The notes beneath the pieces were generated by a model, which saw only the letters and a list, made by a program, of their open reading frames with translations, made no database searches and was not told the DNA's origin. Positions 18,591 to 27,259 of a stretch of 64,000 bases of DNA are shown piece by piece. Location: positions 372,001-436,000 of the forward strand of contig NZ_JAPMLQ010000002.1 of NCBI RefSeq assembly GCF_026410305.1, written 5' to 3'. The translations under genes were made by a program, and so were the position numbers. Position 1 is the stretch's first letter. Each line of letters starts with the position of its first letter. Source of the DNA: Sulfitobacter sp. F26204. GTDB taxonomy: Bacteria; Pseudomonadota; Alphaproteobacteria; Rhodobacterales; Rhodobacteraceae.

Positions 18591-19298
18591 ATGGAATTGC
18601 GCAACAAAACGGCACTGGTCACAGGGGCCAGTGATGGCATCGGGCGTCACATCTGTCTCAAACTGGCACAGGCGGGCTGCGGTATCGCCGCGCTGGGCCG
18701 TGATCAGGCGCGGCTTGCGGCCGTCACGACTGCCAGCACCGAGGCTGGGGCACCCTGGGCAGAGAGCTTTGTCTGTGACATGCGCGATCCGGATGCGATC
18801 AGGGAGACAACAGCCGCTCTGCAAGCAGCCTCGCGCGCTCTTGATATTGTGATCAACAACGCTGGGATCTGGCACAAGACGGGACCGCTTGATTCGATTT
18901 CTTCTGAGATGATCGAGGATACGGTCGCCACCAATCTTACCGGAGCGATACATCTGACCCGCAGTCTGTTGCCGGGATTGCGTGCGCAACCCGAAGCGGC
19001 GATTCTGAATGTTGTATCAAAGTCCGGTGTTCTGGCCGAAGAGGGGCAATCGGTCTATGCCGCGACCAAACATGGCATGCGCGGCTTTACCGACGTGCTC
19101 AAGATTGATGAAGCGCAAAGCGGTGTCAGGGTGGCTGGCCTGTACCAAAGTGGCACCAATACGGGTATGTTTGCCAAAGCGGGGCAGGATGTGCCCAATC
19201 ACATTTTTACCGAACCCGATGATCTGGCGGATGTGGTGGTATTCATGCTCTCGCGGCCTGCGAAACTCTGGATGCATGACGTACGGGTCGAGTTGTAA
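18591..19298 (+). CDS. Short-chain dehydrogenase/reductase
   Basis: About 235 residues. Classical SDR features: the NAD(P)-binding TGASDGIGRHI near the N terminus, the structural NNAG (IVINNAGIWHK), catalytic Ser in LNVVSKSGVLA and the YxxxK pair in SVYAATKHGMRGF. The start at 18591 is preferred because AAAGGG stands about 9 nt before it; an in-frame ATG at 18582 has that sequence directly against it. Substrate unknown; it stands alone between rnpB and rpmG. Confidence 0.9.
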   Translation: MELRNKTALVTGASDGIGRHICLKLAQAGCGIAALGRDQARLAAVTTASTEAGAPWAESFVCDMRDPDAIRETTAALQAASRALDIVINNAGIWHKTGPLDSISSEMIEDTVATNLTGAIHLTRSLLPGLRAQPEAAILNVVSKSGVLAEEGQSVYAATKHGMRGFTDVLKIDEAQSGVRVAGLYQSGTNTGMFAKAGQDVPNHIFTEPDDLADVVVFMLSRPAKLWMHDVRVEL

Positions 19299-19403
19299 GA
19301 AAACCCCGCCTTTGGTGTTGACTTGGGGTGGCATCCCGTTAAAAGCCAAACTTCAGAATACACGCGCCAGCCTTTGTGCCGATGCGCAGCAGGAGAAGAC
19401 AAA

Positions 19404-19571
19404 ATGGCAAAGCCAACCACGATCAAGATCCGTCTGAACTCGTCCGCGGGCACAGGCCACTTCTACGTCACCAAGAAAAACGCTCGCACCATGACCGAGA
19501 AAATGGTCATTCGTAAATACGACCCCGTTGCGCGCAAGCACGTCGAGTATAAAGAAGGCAAGATCAAGTAA
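19404..19571 (+). CDS. rpmG: 50S ribosomal protein L33
   Basis: 55-residue L33. It starts [18 protein letters not shown] after a good AGGAGAAG site and ends [11 protein letters not shown]. It has no zinc-binding CxxC pairs, so it is the zinc-free paralogue type. A strong rho-independent terminator follows within 25 bp, so it is probably a single-gene transcript. The longer upstream frame is not used because it adds sequence unlike L33. Confidence 0.97.
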   Translation: MAKPTTIKIRLNSSAGTGHFYVTKKNARTMTEKMVIRKYDPVARKHVEYKEGKIK

Positions 19572-19595
19572 GATCTGACTTTCGTTTTATGCAGG

Positions 19596-19619
19596 GCCGC
19601 GCAGTTTGCGCGGCTTTTT
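19596..19619 (+). terminator. Rho-independent terminator of rpmG
   Basis: Perfect 8-bp GC-rich stem (GCCGCGCA / TGCGCGGC) with a GTT loop followed by TTTTTG, 25 bp after the rpmG stop codon. Confidence 0.9.
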
Positions 19620-19647
19620 GCGTTTAGGGACAAAGGCAGGGGATGTG

Positions 19648-20199
19648 ATGACACCTGAAGTCTCAATGAATCCTGTGCGGTCCATGAAACGCACCATGAT
19701 CCTTGGCGGGCCGGGTTCCGGCAAATCCACCTTGGCGCGTTTGCTGGGGCCGCGATTGGGCTTGCCGGTTTTTCACATGGATCAGATTCATTGGCAGGAA
19801 AACCGGGTTGAGCGTCCGATGGCCGAGAAACTTCCCATGGCGCAAGCCGTGGAAGAACAGGACAGCTGGGTGTTTGAGGGCGGCATGTCCGTGACCTATG
19901 GCAGTCGAATGGAACGGGCGGATCTGCTGATCTGGCTGGATTTGCCGGTGGGGCTGCGTCTGTGGCGGGTGACCAAACCTCTGTTCCGCTATCTGGGCAA
20001 GGCGCGGCCGGATCTGCCGCAGGGCTGTGTGGAACGGCTGCACCCGGAAACGCTGACGTTTTACAAATTTATCTGGCAGTCACGGCATATTGCGCGGGCG
20101 AAGGTTGCCAAGCTGGTTACAGAGGCACGGGACGAATTGGTTGTGGTCCATCTGCGCCGCCCGCGTGAGGTACAGGCCTGGCTGGCGGGGTTGTCCTGA
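19648..20199 (+). CDS. P-loop nucleoside/nucleotide kinase-like protein (FlaR/AAA type)
   Basis: About 183 residues. A Walker A motif (LGGPGSGKSTLARLLG) lies near residue 17; WVFEGGMSVTYGSRMERAD and LLIWLDLP follow, the pattern of 'DNA topology modulation kinase FlaR'/adenylate-kinase-like P-loop proteins. An Arg-containing lid region (LWRVTKPLFRYLGKARPDLP) is present. The true substrate is unknown. The ATG at 19648 has a GCAGGGG site; a start at 19684 (MKRTMILGG) is also possible. Confidence 0.75.
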   Translation: MTPEVSMNPVRSMKRTMILGGPGSGKSTLARLLGPRLGLPVFHMDQIHWQENRVERPMAEKLPMAQAVEEQDSWVFEGGMSVTYGSRMERADLLIWLDLPVGLRLWRVTKPLFRYLGKARPDLPQGCVERLHPETLTFYKFIWQSRHIARAKVAKLVTEARDELVVVHLRRPREVQAWLAGLS

Positions 20200-20209
20200 C
20201 GCCGCCGCG

Positions 20210-20520
20210 TTAACGCTGCTCTGGCAGTATGTCCTTGGTCGCGGTAACCAGTGCCTTGATATTATCCATATCGTGTTTCAACCTGCGGCGCTTGTCGCCT
20301 GGTGATTGATGCAGGCGGCTGGTGCCGGGACGGCGGGCGGTTGCCGGGCGGATCGGGCGCGGTACAAAGCCGCCTGCGCAATTGGGGCAGACGTTATATG
20401 CAACACTGTGTCCACACAGGAAGCGCAAAAGGTGCATTCATAGCTACAGATGCGGGCATTTGTGGCCTCTGGCGGCAGGTCGCAGTCGCACATCTCGCAG
20501 TTGGGGCGCAGTTCAAGCAT
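20210..20520 (-). pseudogene. DUF1272 protein, frameshifted
   Basis: Small zinc-ribbon DUF1272 protein split between two frames. The first part (from 20520) reads MLELRPNCEMCDCDLPPEA then CSYECTFCASCVDTVLH. The second, in another frame, gives NVCPNCAGGFVPRPIRPA and ends at 20210. Together they restore the family's Cys pattern (C-x2-C, C-x2-C, C-x2-C). The shift is at about 20396-20404, where the coding strand reads CATATAAC; removing one AT gives CAT AAC and an intact protein of about 102 residues. Either a real dinucleotide-duplication mutation or a sequencing error. Confidence 0.75.
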
Positions 20521-20550
20521 CAGATTTCTCCCGAGATGGATTTGGCTTGT

Positions 20551-20585
20551 GAAAAGAAAAAGGCCGATCCATGGGACCGGCCTTT
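20551..20585 (-). terminator. Rho-independent terminator downstream of the BI-1 gene
   Basis: On the minus strand an 8-bp stem (AAAGGCCG / CGGCCTTT, 20585 to 20559) with an 11-nt loop is followed by TTTTCTTTTC. It lies 24 bp after the Bax-inhibitor-1 gene and before the frameshifted DUF1272 gene. Confidence 0.8.
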
Positions 20586-20608
20586 CAAAACGTTCTGGCG
20601 AAAGCCGC

Positions 20609-21385
20609 TTATTCGCGGTTGCCGAAGAGCTGCAGCAGCATCATGAACATGTTGATAAAGTTCAGATAAAGGCTCAACGCGCCCATGATGGCGGCCTTGC
20701 CCAGCCACTCCGTGTCGCCGTGATGCGCATGGGAGATATAGTCGGTTTTGATCCGCTGTGTGTCATAGGCTGTCAGACCGGCAAAAATCAGCACGCCGAT
20801 GGCAGAGATGGCGAACATCAGGGCACCGGATTGCAGGAAGATATTGACGATAGACGCCACGATCAGACCAATCACTCCCATGATCAGGAAGCTGCCCCAA
20901 CCGGAGATGTCCCGCTTGGTCGTGTAGCCATAGAGCGACAGACCGGCAAAGGCGATTGAGGTGACCAGGAAAACCTGAGCAATAGAGTTATTGGTATAAA
21001 CCAGAAAGATCGAACTGATCGAAACACCCATAACAGCGGCAAACAGGTAGAATACCGTCTGTGCTGTGGCGGCAGACATCCTGTTGATCGCCGCGCCGAA
21101 CCCGAAAACAAAAGCAAGCGGGGCGAAAATCACGACCCATTTAAGGGGCGAGGCATAAAGCGCATACCCGAGACTCGTCAGATATTTATCCGCACTCAGT
21201 TGTGCTGAAGCACCGGCAGGGTCGCTGGTGACAGCAAGTCCCGCAAGCGCCCAGGCAGCGGCGAAAGTGATCAACATGCCTACAGACATTGTGCTGTAGA
21301 CCTTGTTCATATGGGCGCGCAGCCCCGCATCTATATCGGCGGCGCGGGTTCCGGCTGCGGTCCGGATTGTATTCACGTCAGCCAT
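20609..21385 (-). CDS. Bax inhibitor-1/YccA family membrane protein
   Basis: 258 residues, seven predicted transmembrane helices, starting MADVNTIRTAAGTRAADIDAG. BI-1 signature segments include NKVYSTMSVGMLITFAAAWA, GFGAAINRMSA and FAGLTAYDTQRIKTDY near the end. The family forms pH-sensitive ion/Ca2+ leak channels in some members and interacts with membrane quality control in bacteria. Monocistronic, with its own terminator downstream. Confidence 0.92.
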   Translation of the reverse strand: MADVNTIRTAAGTRAADIDAGLRAHMNKVYSTMSVGMLITFAAAWALAGLAVTSDPAGASAQLSADKYLTSLGYALYASPLKWVVIFAPLAFVFGFGAAINRMSAATAQTVFYLFAAVMGVSISSIFLVYTNNSIAQVFLVTSIAFAGLSLYGYTTKRDISGWGSFLIMGVIGLIVASIVNIFLQSGALMFAISAIGVLIFAGLTAYDTQRIKTDYISHAHHGDTEWLGKAAIMGALSLYLNFINMFMMLLQLFGNRE

Positions 21386-21510
21386 TCATGACCTCCAATT
21401 GGCAAAAGTGTCGTTTCCCGCGCCAAGTTCACGCGGTCTCCCGTCAAATATCGGAATTCGAGGCACATATTACAAGGTTTAACCTGCCCGTATGACGCAG
21501 GAATGTCGGT

Positions 21511-21735
21511 TTATTTGATCCATTGCGCCGGTGTGTGCCAAAATGGGCGCTTTGCCTCTGTTTTTGCGGTGGTTTCGCTGATCCCGATGTCGTCCAGTTG
21601 ATGCGGATCCAATGCCGCAAGCTGCCTGCGGCTGCGGGCGACGGCAGATGCGATATTGATGCGCTGGATCAGAGAGGGGCGTGCCGGTTGGCAGATGGCA
21701 GTCTGAACGACGACGGACGAAGGGGAGAGCCGCAT
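21511..21735 (-). CDS. DUF1127 small protein
   Basis: 74 residues. The C-terminal DUF1127 (YjiS-like) motif is visible as SRRQLAALDPHQLDDIGIS followed by a Lys/Thr-rich tail and FWHTP. In alphaproteobacteria such Arg-rich small proteins have been tied to RNA binding and to phosphate or carbon metabolism. The start at 21735 (MRLSPSSVVVQ) has AAAGGT upstream and suits the family; the longer frame to 21807 is not used. It is divergent from the LysR gene (122 bp). Confidence 0.8.
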   Translation of the reverse strand: MRLSPSSVVVQTAICQPARPSLIQRINIASAVARSRRQLAALDPHQLDDIGISETTAKTEAKRPFWHTPAQWIK

Positions 21736-21857
21736 GGTATGACCTTTCAGTAAATGTGATGTTTTCGCTCTTTTCATTTCGATACTTGATATGTCTTGCA
21801 AAAACATAAATAAGGAAAGAGAATGTTTGTTGGATGATGCATCACGAAAGTTGATAT

Positions 21858-22733
21858 ATGAGAAATTTGGACATCACGACCCTGCGGTCTTTTGTGGCCG
21901 TGGCGGATTCTGGTGGCGTCACACGTGCTGCCGGGTTCCTGCACCTGACGCAGTCGGCGGTGTCGATGCAGCTCAAGCGGTTGGAAGAAATGCTGGATCT
22001 GCCGCTGCTGGACCGAAGTGGGCGCACCATTGCGTTGACCGCATCAGGCGAACAATTGTTGGTTTATGCCCGTCGGATGGTGGCGCTAAATGATGAATTG
22101 ATCAGCCGGTTGACCCATCAGGCCTTTGAGGGAGAAATCAAATTGGGTGTGCCACATGATGTGGTCTATCCGGCCATTCCCCAAGTGCTGAAACAGTTCC
22201 ACTCCATATATCCAAGGGTCAAGATTCAGCTGGAAGCCTCCTATACCCGTACGCTGAAAGACCAGTTTGCCAAGGGCGAATGTGCAGTGATCGTAACGAC
22301 GGAAACCGGCGTTGATCAGGGAGGGGAGGTTCTTGGGGCCAAGCCTTTGGTTTGGGTCGGTGCCCCCGGTGGAACGGCGTGGCGCCAACGCCCGCTGCCG
22401 CTTGCCTTTTGCCGCTATTGTGTATTTCGCGCCCAGATCGGTGTCGCGCTTGACGCTGCCGGGATTGATTGGGAAATGACAGTGGATACCGAAAGCGATC
22501 GCACGATCGAGGCAGCGGTCAGCGCCGATCTGGCGGTGCATGCGATGATCGAGGGAACGCAGCCCCCTTATCTGGAAGTGATCGATCATGGCGGCGCATT
22601 GCCCGCCTTGCCGATCCAGCAAATCAACCTTTATGGCGCGTCGGAAGGAGGAGGCGAGGTGCATAACACACTTCTGGACCTTCTCCGCCGTGCCTTTTCA
22701 GGTACGGAAGTGCAAAGGATACGCGCAGTCTAG
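21858..22733 (+). CDS. LysR-family transcriptional regulator
   Basis: 291 residues. The N-terminal winged helix-turn-helix (MRNLDITTLRSFVAVADSGG; AAGFLHLTQSAVSMQLKRLE) is followed by a periplasmic-binding-protein-like effector domain. The divergent DUF1127 gene is the obvious first regulatory target. The effector is unknown. The start is unambiguous from the family pattern, though the Shine-Dalgarno sequence is weak. Confidence 0.92.
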   Translation: MRNLDITTLRSFVAVADSGGVTRAAGFLHLTQSAVSMQLKRLEEMLDLPLLDRSGRTIALTASGEQLLVYARRMVALNDELISRLTHQAFEGEIKLGVPHDVVYPAIPQVLKQFHSIYPRVKIQLEASYTRTLKDQFAKGECAVIVTTETGVDQGGEVLGAKPLVWVGAPGGTAWRQRPLPLAFCRYCVFRAQIGVALDAAGIDWEMTVDTESDRTIEAAVSADLAVHAMIEGTQPPYLEVIDHGGALPALPIQQINLYGASEGGGEVHNTLLDLLRRAFSGTEVQRIRAV

Positions 22734-23154
22734 GGGCGAGTCGGGTGCCGTTTCTGCCCAAAATAGCTTGTATCGGCAAATTCCAGCCGATCCCGCCAAT
22801 CCGCATCAAAGCGCGGGCGCACGCTGGATTGAGAGCGCCGGCTTGCGAAAGGCCACTACCTATGGGAGAAAAGTATCCATTTGAAACAACGCTTGGCGGC
22901 ATCTTTGAGGGATCTTCCATCTTAGCGGGTACTTTGGTGTGAAACCCCTGAACCTGCGTCGACATCCAATGATAAAGGGTGTCTTAAGGTCCAAAATTAA
23001 ATTATTGGGACATTTTGATTTGCGCCGCCCATCGTGCGTTGTACAGTGCTCGGAATGGTTAAACCTGTTAACAGTGCGGAGTGGACGATGGTCGTTTCGA
23101 TAAAACCGGAGTCCACGAGTAAATCGGAAATTTTAGTAAGAAGGTTTGTACGCT
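22734..23154 (+). other. Intergenic region, no gene seen
   Basis: 420 bp without a convincing gene; the only long open frame (22745-22942) has atypical composition and no ribosome binding site. The right part is AT-rich and contains a perfect 10-bp palindrome CTGTTAACAG at about 23069, which could be an operator for the downstream XRE gene. AAGG at 23141-23144 is the ribosome binding site of that gene. Confidence 0.5.
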
Positions 23155-23529
23155 ATGCCTCATAAGGTTGATGTATTTGTAGGTCAGAAGATCCGGCAAC
23201 GGCGGTGGCTGACCGGAATGACGCAACAGCGGCTGGCGGAATTGGTGGGTATCAAATTTCAACAGATTCAAAAATACGAAACCGGTGCAAACAGGGTCAG
23301 CGCCTCCAGGTTATGGGACATCGCTGACGCCCTGGGCGTTGATGTTTCCTTTTTTTTCGAAGGGATCAAATCTGAAGAGGAACAAACCACTGCGGGCGTT
23401 GAAAACGTCCCCGTTGATCTCATGGGGGACAAGGAAGCGATGGATTTGATCCGGTCCTATTATTCCATACCCGAAGATCAGCGCCGGCGCTTGTTCGAAC
23501 TCGCCCGTGTATTAAGTGATGTGGCCTAG
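23155..23529 (+). CDS. XRE-family helix-turn-helix regulator
   Basis: 124 residues. The N-terminal HTH_3 domain spans about residues 8-65 (GQKIRQRRWLTGMTQQRLAE, then IQKYETGANRVSASRLWDIA). The C-terminal half (DKEAMDLIRSYYSIPEDQRRR) is the arrangement typical of small alphaproteobacterial regulators of this type. Effector and targets unknown. Start at 23155 is placed by AAGG ten nt upstream. A palindrome in the leader suggests autoregulation. Confidence 0.88.
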   Translation: MPHKVDVFVGQKIRQRRWLTGMTQQRLAELVGIKFQQIQKYETGANRVSASRLWDIADALGVDVSFFFEGIKSEEEQTTAGVENVPVDLMGDKEAMDLIRSYYSIPEDQRRRLFELARVLSDVA

Positions 23530-23583
23530 CCCCGGACAGCGATTGCACAACACATCGAATACCTGCCCCGGAACCTGATTTTG

Positions 23584-24381
23584 ATGCCTCACCCTTCCTA
23601 TGATGCTGATGTACGGCGTGTTGCCTGGATGATGGCCGATGCGGCAAGAAAGGTAATACTGCCCTATTTTCGCGGTTCGGATCTGGCGACGGAAAACAAA
23701 TTGGCGGGCGGTTACGATCCTGTCACACTGGCAGACCGCGCCGCTGAACAGGTGATGCGTGAGATTCTTGCGGTTGAACGTCCAGATGACGCGATCCTGG
23801 GCGAGGAGTTCGGCATCAAGACGGGTACATCCGGCCTGACATGGGTGCTGGACCCGATTGACGGCACCCGCGGTTTTGTTAGCGGTACACCGACCTGGGG
23901 GGTTCTGATTGCGCTGTCGGATGCGGATGGACCTTTTTACGGCATTATTGATCAACCCTATATTGGCGAGCGGTTTGAAGGTGGACCGGAAGGTGCGTCC
24001 CTGGCCGGTCCATTGGGTGAACGTGCCTTGCAGACACTTGCACCCCGCGATTTGACCCAGGCGATCATTCTGACCACCTTTCCCGAGGTTGGCATGCAGA
24101 CCGATCATGATGGATTTCATGCCGTCGCCTCAAAGGCTCAGCTGACGCGCTATGGGATGGATTGTTATGCCTATGCGTTGTTGGCGGCGGGGCAGGTAGA
24201 TCTTGTGATCGAGGCGGGTTTGCAAGCCTATGACATTCAGGCGCCCATCGCGGTGGTGCGGGCTGCCGGCGGGATCGTGACCGACTGGCGCGGCGGCCCG
24301 GTTCATGATGGTGGCCGTGCCCTTGCAGCGGCAAACCCCGAGATTCATGCGCAGGCTCTGGCGATCCTGCAAAAATATTGA
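23584..24381 (+). CDS. Inositol monophosphatase-family phosphatase, probable histidinol-phosphatase
   Basis: 265 residues. The metal-binding motifs are present: the Glu pair in AILGEEFGIK, WVLDPIDGTRGFVSGTP (DPxDGT) and the C-terminal DIQAPIAVVRAAGGIVTDW. The G-T-R-G-F-V/I-S-G arrangement is that of HisN-type histidinol-phosphate phosphatases rather than SuhB or CysQ, but the call stays tentative. It begins at the second codon of the open frame (ATG 23584). Confidence 0.82.
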   Translation: MPHPSYDADVRRVAWMMADAARKVILPYFRGSDLATENKLAGGYDPVTLADRAAEQVMREILAVERPDDAILGEEFGIKTGTSGLTWVLDPIDGTRGFVSGTPTWGVLIALSDADGPFYGIIDQPYIGERFEGGPEGASLAGPLGERALQTLAPRDLTQAIILTTFPEVGMQTDHDGFHAVASKAQLTRYGMDCYAYALLAAGQVDLVIEAGLQAYDIQAPIAVVRAAGGIVTDWRGGPVHDGGRALAAANPEIHAQALAILQKY

Positions 24382-24483
24382 CGCCGCGAGGAGGCGCAAA
24401 TAAGCTTGCCCTGTGCAGGTTCTTCCCGTTTTCCGTCTGTACGTCAGGTAACCTGAAATGGGCATCGCGGAGAGGTGTCCCTT

Positions 24484-25815
24484 ATGGCTGAAACGCTCAT
24501 TCGAAATGCAGACATTATCGTTACAATGGACGATAGCCGTCGTGAAATCGCGCAGGCCGACCTTCGGTTGACCGATGGCGTGGTCAAGGAAATCGGCCAC
24601 GATTTACAAAGCAAGGGTGAAGTGATTGACGCGCAGGGCTGTGTGGTGACACCGGGTCTGGTCAATACGCACCACCATCTTTATCAATCACTGACCCGTG
24701 CCGTGCCATCTGGGCAGGACGCCCTTTTGTTCGGCTGGCTCAAGACACTCTACCCCATCTGGGCGCGGATGACGCCAGAACATTTTTTCGTTTCTGCGCA
24801 GGTCGGACTGGCCGAACTCGCCCTGTCGGGATGTACGTTGAGTGCTGATCATCTCTATCTGTATCCAAATGGTGCGCGGCTGGAGGATACGATCCATGCT
24901 GCAGCGGAGCTGGGTCTACGGTTTCACCCCACACGCGGTTCGATGAGCATTGGGGAAACTGCCGGAGGTCTGCCGCCGGATGACCTTGTCGAAGACGAAA
25001 ACGTGATTCTTGAGGATTGTATCCGGTTGGTCGATGCCTTTCATGATCCCGGCGAAGGTTCGATGTGCCGTGTTGGTCTTGCGCCTTGTTCGCCGTTTTC
25101 CGTCAGTACGGATCTGATGCGAGAGACCGCGCTTCTGGCGCGAGACAAGGGAGTGAGGATGCATACTCATCTGGCTGAAAACACAGAAGATATTTCCTAT
25201 TCTCAAGAAAAGTTCGGCTGCAGGCCTGGCCATTATGCAGAAAACCTTGGCTGGGTCGGAGAGGATGTCTGGATGGCTCATTGTGTCAAGCTGGACGCGT
25301 CTGAAATCGCGCTGTTTGCAGATACAGGGACCGGCGTTGCCCATTGCCCCTGTTCGAATTGTCGTCTTGGTTCCGGCATCGCGCCGGTGCGCGCCATGCG
25401 TGATGCCGGGGTGCCTGTGGGGCTTGGTGTCGATGGATCTGCCAGCAATGACGCCGGTAACCTGCTGACTGAAGCGCGTATGGCTATGTTGTTGCAAAGG
25501 GTTGCCAATGGCGCAGACGCCATGAGTGCGCGCGAAGCGCTGGAAATCGCGACACGGGGCGGGGCCGACATGCTGGGGCGGCCTGACTGCGGCCGCATTG
25601 CGCTGGGATGCCGTGCCGACGTTGCGATCTGGGATGTGAGCGGCATCGAAGCGGCGGGGTCCTGGGATCCGGCGGCCTTGCTGCTTGCCGGGCCAACCAC
25701 AGTGCGCGACTTGTTTGTTGAGGGCCGCCAGATCGTGCGTGACGGCCATGTCACGATGCTGGATCTGGGCGCAGTCATTGCACGTCAGAACGCCCTGGTG
25801 CGGGCATTGGCCTAA
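24484..25815 (+). CDS. 8-oxoguanine deaminase-like amidohydrolase
   Basis: About 443 residues of the cytosine-deaminase-like amidohydrolase group. Metal and catalytic motifs: GLVNTHHHLYQSLTR near residue 60, RMHTHLAENTEDI near 225, WMAHCVKLDASE near 260 and GLGVDGSASNDAGNL near 315. The order and the ISYSQEKFG segment resemble characterised 8-oxoguanine deaminases, which make urate from 8-oxoguanine. GGAGAGG lies upstream of ATG 24484. It is convergent with a guanine deaminase, the two stops overlapping by 4 bp, which supports a purine-catabolism role. Confidence 0.82.
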   Translation: MAETLIRNADIIVTMDDSRREIAQADLRLTDGVVKEIGHDLQSKGEVIDAQGCVVTPGLVNTHHHLYQSLTRAVPSGQDALLFGWLKTLYPIWARMTPEHFFVSAQVGLAELALSGCTLSADHLYLYPNGARLEDTIHAAAELGLRFHPTRGSMSIGETAGGLPPDDLVEDENVILEDCIRLVDAFHDPGEGSMCRVGLAPCSPFSVSTDLMRETALLARDKGVRMHTHLAENTEDISYSQEKFGCRPGHYAENLGWVGEDVWMAHCVKLDASEIALFADTGTGVAHCPCSNCRLGSGIAPVRAMRDAGVPVGLGVDGSASNDAGNLLTEARMAMLLQRVANGADAMSAREALEIATRGGADMLGRPDCGRIALGCRADVAIWDVSGIEAAGSWDPAALLLAGPTTVRDLFVEGRQIVRDGHVTMLDLGAVIARQNALVRALA

Positions 25816-27107
25816 CCGGTCAGGTCACCTGCGACCCAGACGTCAGCAACGGCGCGGTCATCCCCCATCATGATGGTGGCAAACAGGCTTTCCCAATGGG
25901 ATTTTGCCTGTGCATGGCGCTGTGCGATCGCGGGGGTCGAGGACAGGTTCAATACTGTTACATCCGCCTCGTACCCCTGTGCGATAGAGCCGATCTTGTC
26001 GCTCAGATGCAGGCTGCCCGCCGACCCGGCGGTTGCCAGCCAGATCAGTTGCGCCGCGTGCAACGGCGTGCCGCGAAGCTGGCCAATCTCATAGGCTGCG
26101 GCCATGGTGCGCAGCATTGAAAAGGATGATCCGCCGCCGGTGTCCGTGGCCAGGCCGATGGGGATATGACGGGCGGCAAGACCGGCCATGTCAAACAGGC
26201 CTGACCCGATAAATGTGTTCGATGTCGGGCAATGCACAAGCGCGGCGCCTGTCTCGGTGATGCGGTCGATCTCGCGGGGTTCGAGATGGATCGCATGGCC
26301 AAAGACGGCGCGTTCACCGATCAATCCCTGTGCTTCGTAAGTGTCGAGATAATCCCGTGCCTGTGGGTGCAAATCCGACACCCAGGCAATTTCGTCCGTT
26401 TGTTCGCTGAGATGGGTTTGCATCAGACAATCGGGATATTCGCGCCAAAGGGCACCGAGAGCGGCAAGTTGCTCTGGCGTCGAAGTGGGGGAAAAGCGCG
26501 GAGTAATCGCATAGGTTGCACGCCCTTTGCCGTGCCATCTGTCAATCAGGGCCTTACTGTCGTCATAGGCGGTTTGCGCGGTGTCGCGCAGGCCTGCAGG
26601 GGCGTTGCGATCCATACAGGTCTTGCCGGCGACAATACGCAGGTTGCGTGTTTGCGCCGCCTTGAAAAGGGCGTCGGCGCTATGAGGGTGGATCGTGCAG
26701 AAGGAAGCAACCGTGGTGGTGCCATGGGCAAGGGTCAGATCAAGGTAGCGTGCAGAAATGGCGGCAGCATAGGTTGGATCGGACAGCCGCATTTCCTCGG
26801 GGAAGGTATAGTCGTTTAGCCAGTCTATCAGGCGTTTCCCCCAGGAGGCGATCATGGCAGTCTGGGGATAATGCACATGTGCATCCACAAAGCCCGGACA
26901 GATCAGGTGATCCGCCCCATAGGAGGTCACCGCCGCCTCTGGATAGGCTTGTTTCAGCGCTGCTGCCTGTCCGACCTGGGTGATGATGCCGTTGGCGATC
27001 AATACCGCGCCGTCGGTGTCAATGCGCACAACGTCCTCCCAGGCTTGCTGCAAGGGATTGCCGTCGAAACATAAGGTCGGGCCGGTCAGGAGGGTCATAT
27101 CTGTCAT
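25812..27107 (-). CDS. guaD: Guanine deaminase
   Basis: 431 residues; converts guanine to xanthine. The Zn site and family motifs are visible: PGFVDAHVHYPQTAMIASWG, CLMQTHLSEQTDEI, VFGHAIHLEPREIDR, HCPTSNTFIGSGLFD and GLATDTGGGSSFSML. Length is normal. Its 3' end overlaps that of the 8-oxoguanine deaminase gene; it is divergent from mgtE (152 bp). Confidence 0.94.
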   Translation of the reverse strand: MTDMTLLTGPTLCFDGNPLQQAWEDVVRIDTDGAVLIANGIITQVGQAAALKQAYPEAAVTSYGADHLICPGFVDAHVHYPQTAMIASWGKRLIDWLNDYTFPEEMRLSDPTYAAAISARYLDLTLAHGTTTVASFCTIHPHSADALFKAAQTRNLRIVAGKTCMDRNAPAGLRDTAQTAYDDSKALIDRWHGKGRATYAITPRFSPTSTPEQLAALGALWREYPDCLMQTHLSEQTDEIAWVSDLHPQARDYLDTYEAQGLIGERAVFGHAIHLEPREIDRITETGAALVHCPTSNTFIGSGLFDMAGLAARHIPIGLATDTGGGSSFSMLRTMAAAYEIGQLRGTPLHAAQLIWLATAGSAGSLHLSDKIGSIAQGYEADVTVLNLSSTPAIAQRHAQAKSHWESLFATIMMGDDRAVADVWVAGDLTG

Positions 27108-27232
27108 GGCGTGATCTTAGGCGGGGTGCGGGCAGGCGACAATGGGCATGGTGCGCCAGCCTGCACAAAGTCGACATTGGCGGAGCGCCGGTCGGTTAGC
27201 ACATTGTTCTTTTTCAGGGGCTTGCCTATTGT

Positions 27233-27251
27233 TCCTGCAACCAGCAGGAGG
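27233..27251 (+). promoter_or_regulatory. Hairpin covering the mgtE ribosome binding site
   Basis: A perfect 6-bp stem TCCTGC (27233-27238) / GCAGGA (27244-27249) with loop AACCA contains the first four bases of the Shine-Dalgarno AGGAGG (27246-27251), 8 nt before the mgtE ATG. It could limit initiation. No M-box-like structure is apparent upstream. Confidence 0.4.
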
Positions 27252-27259
27252 CACGTAAG

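Noticed and set aside
22745-22942. 65-codon frame downstream of the LysR gene
   Set aside because: No ribosome binding site and no family resemblance; treated as intergenic.
24916-25749. 277-codon minus-strand open frame inside the 8-oxoguanine deaminase gene
   Set aside because: Shadow of a gene with intact catalytic motifs; composition is not protein-like.
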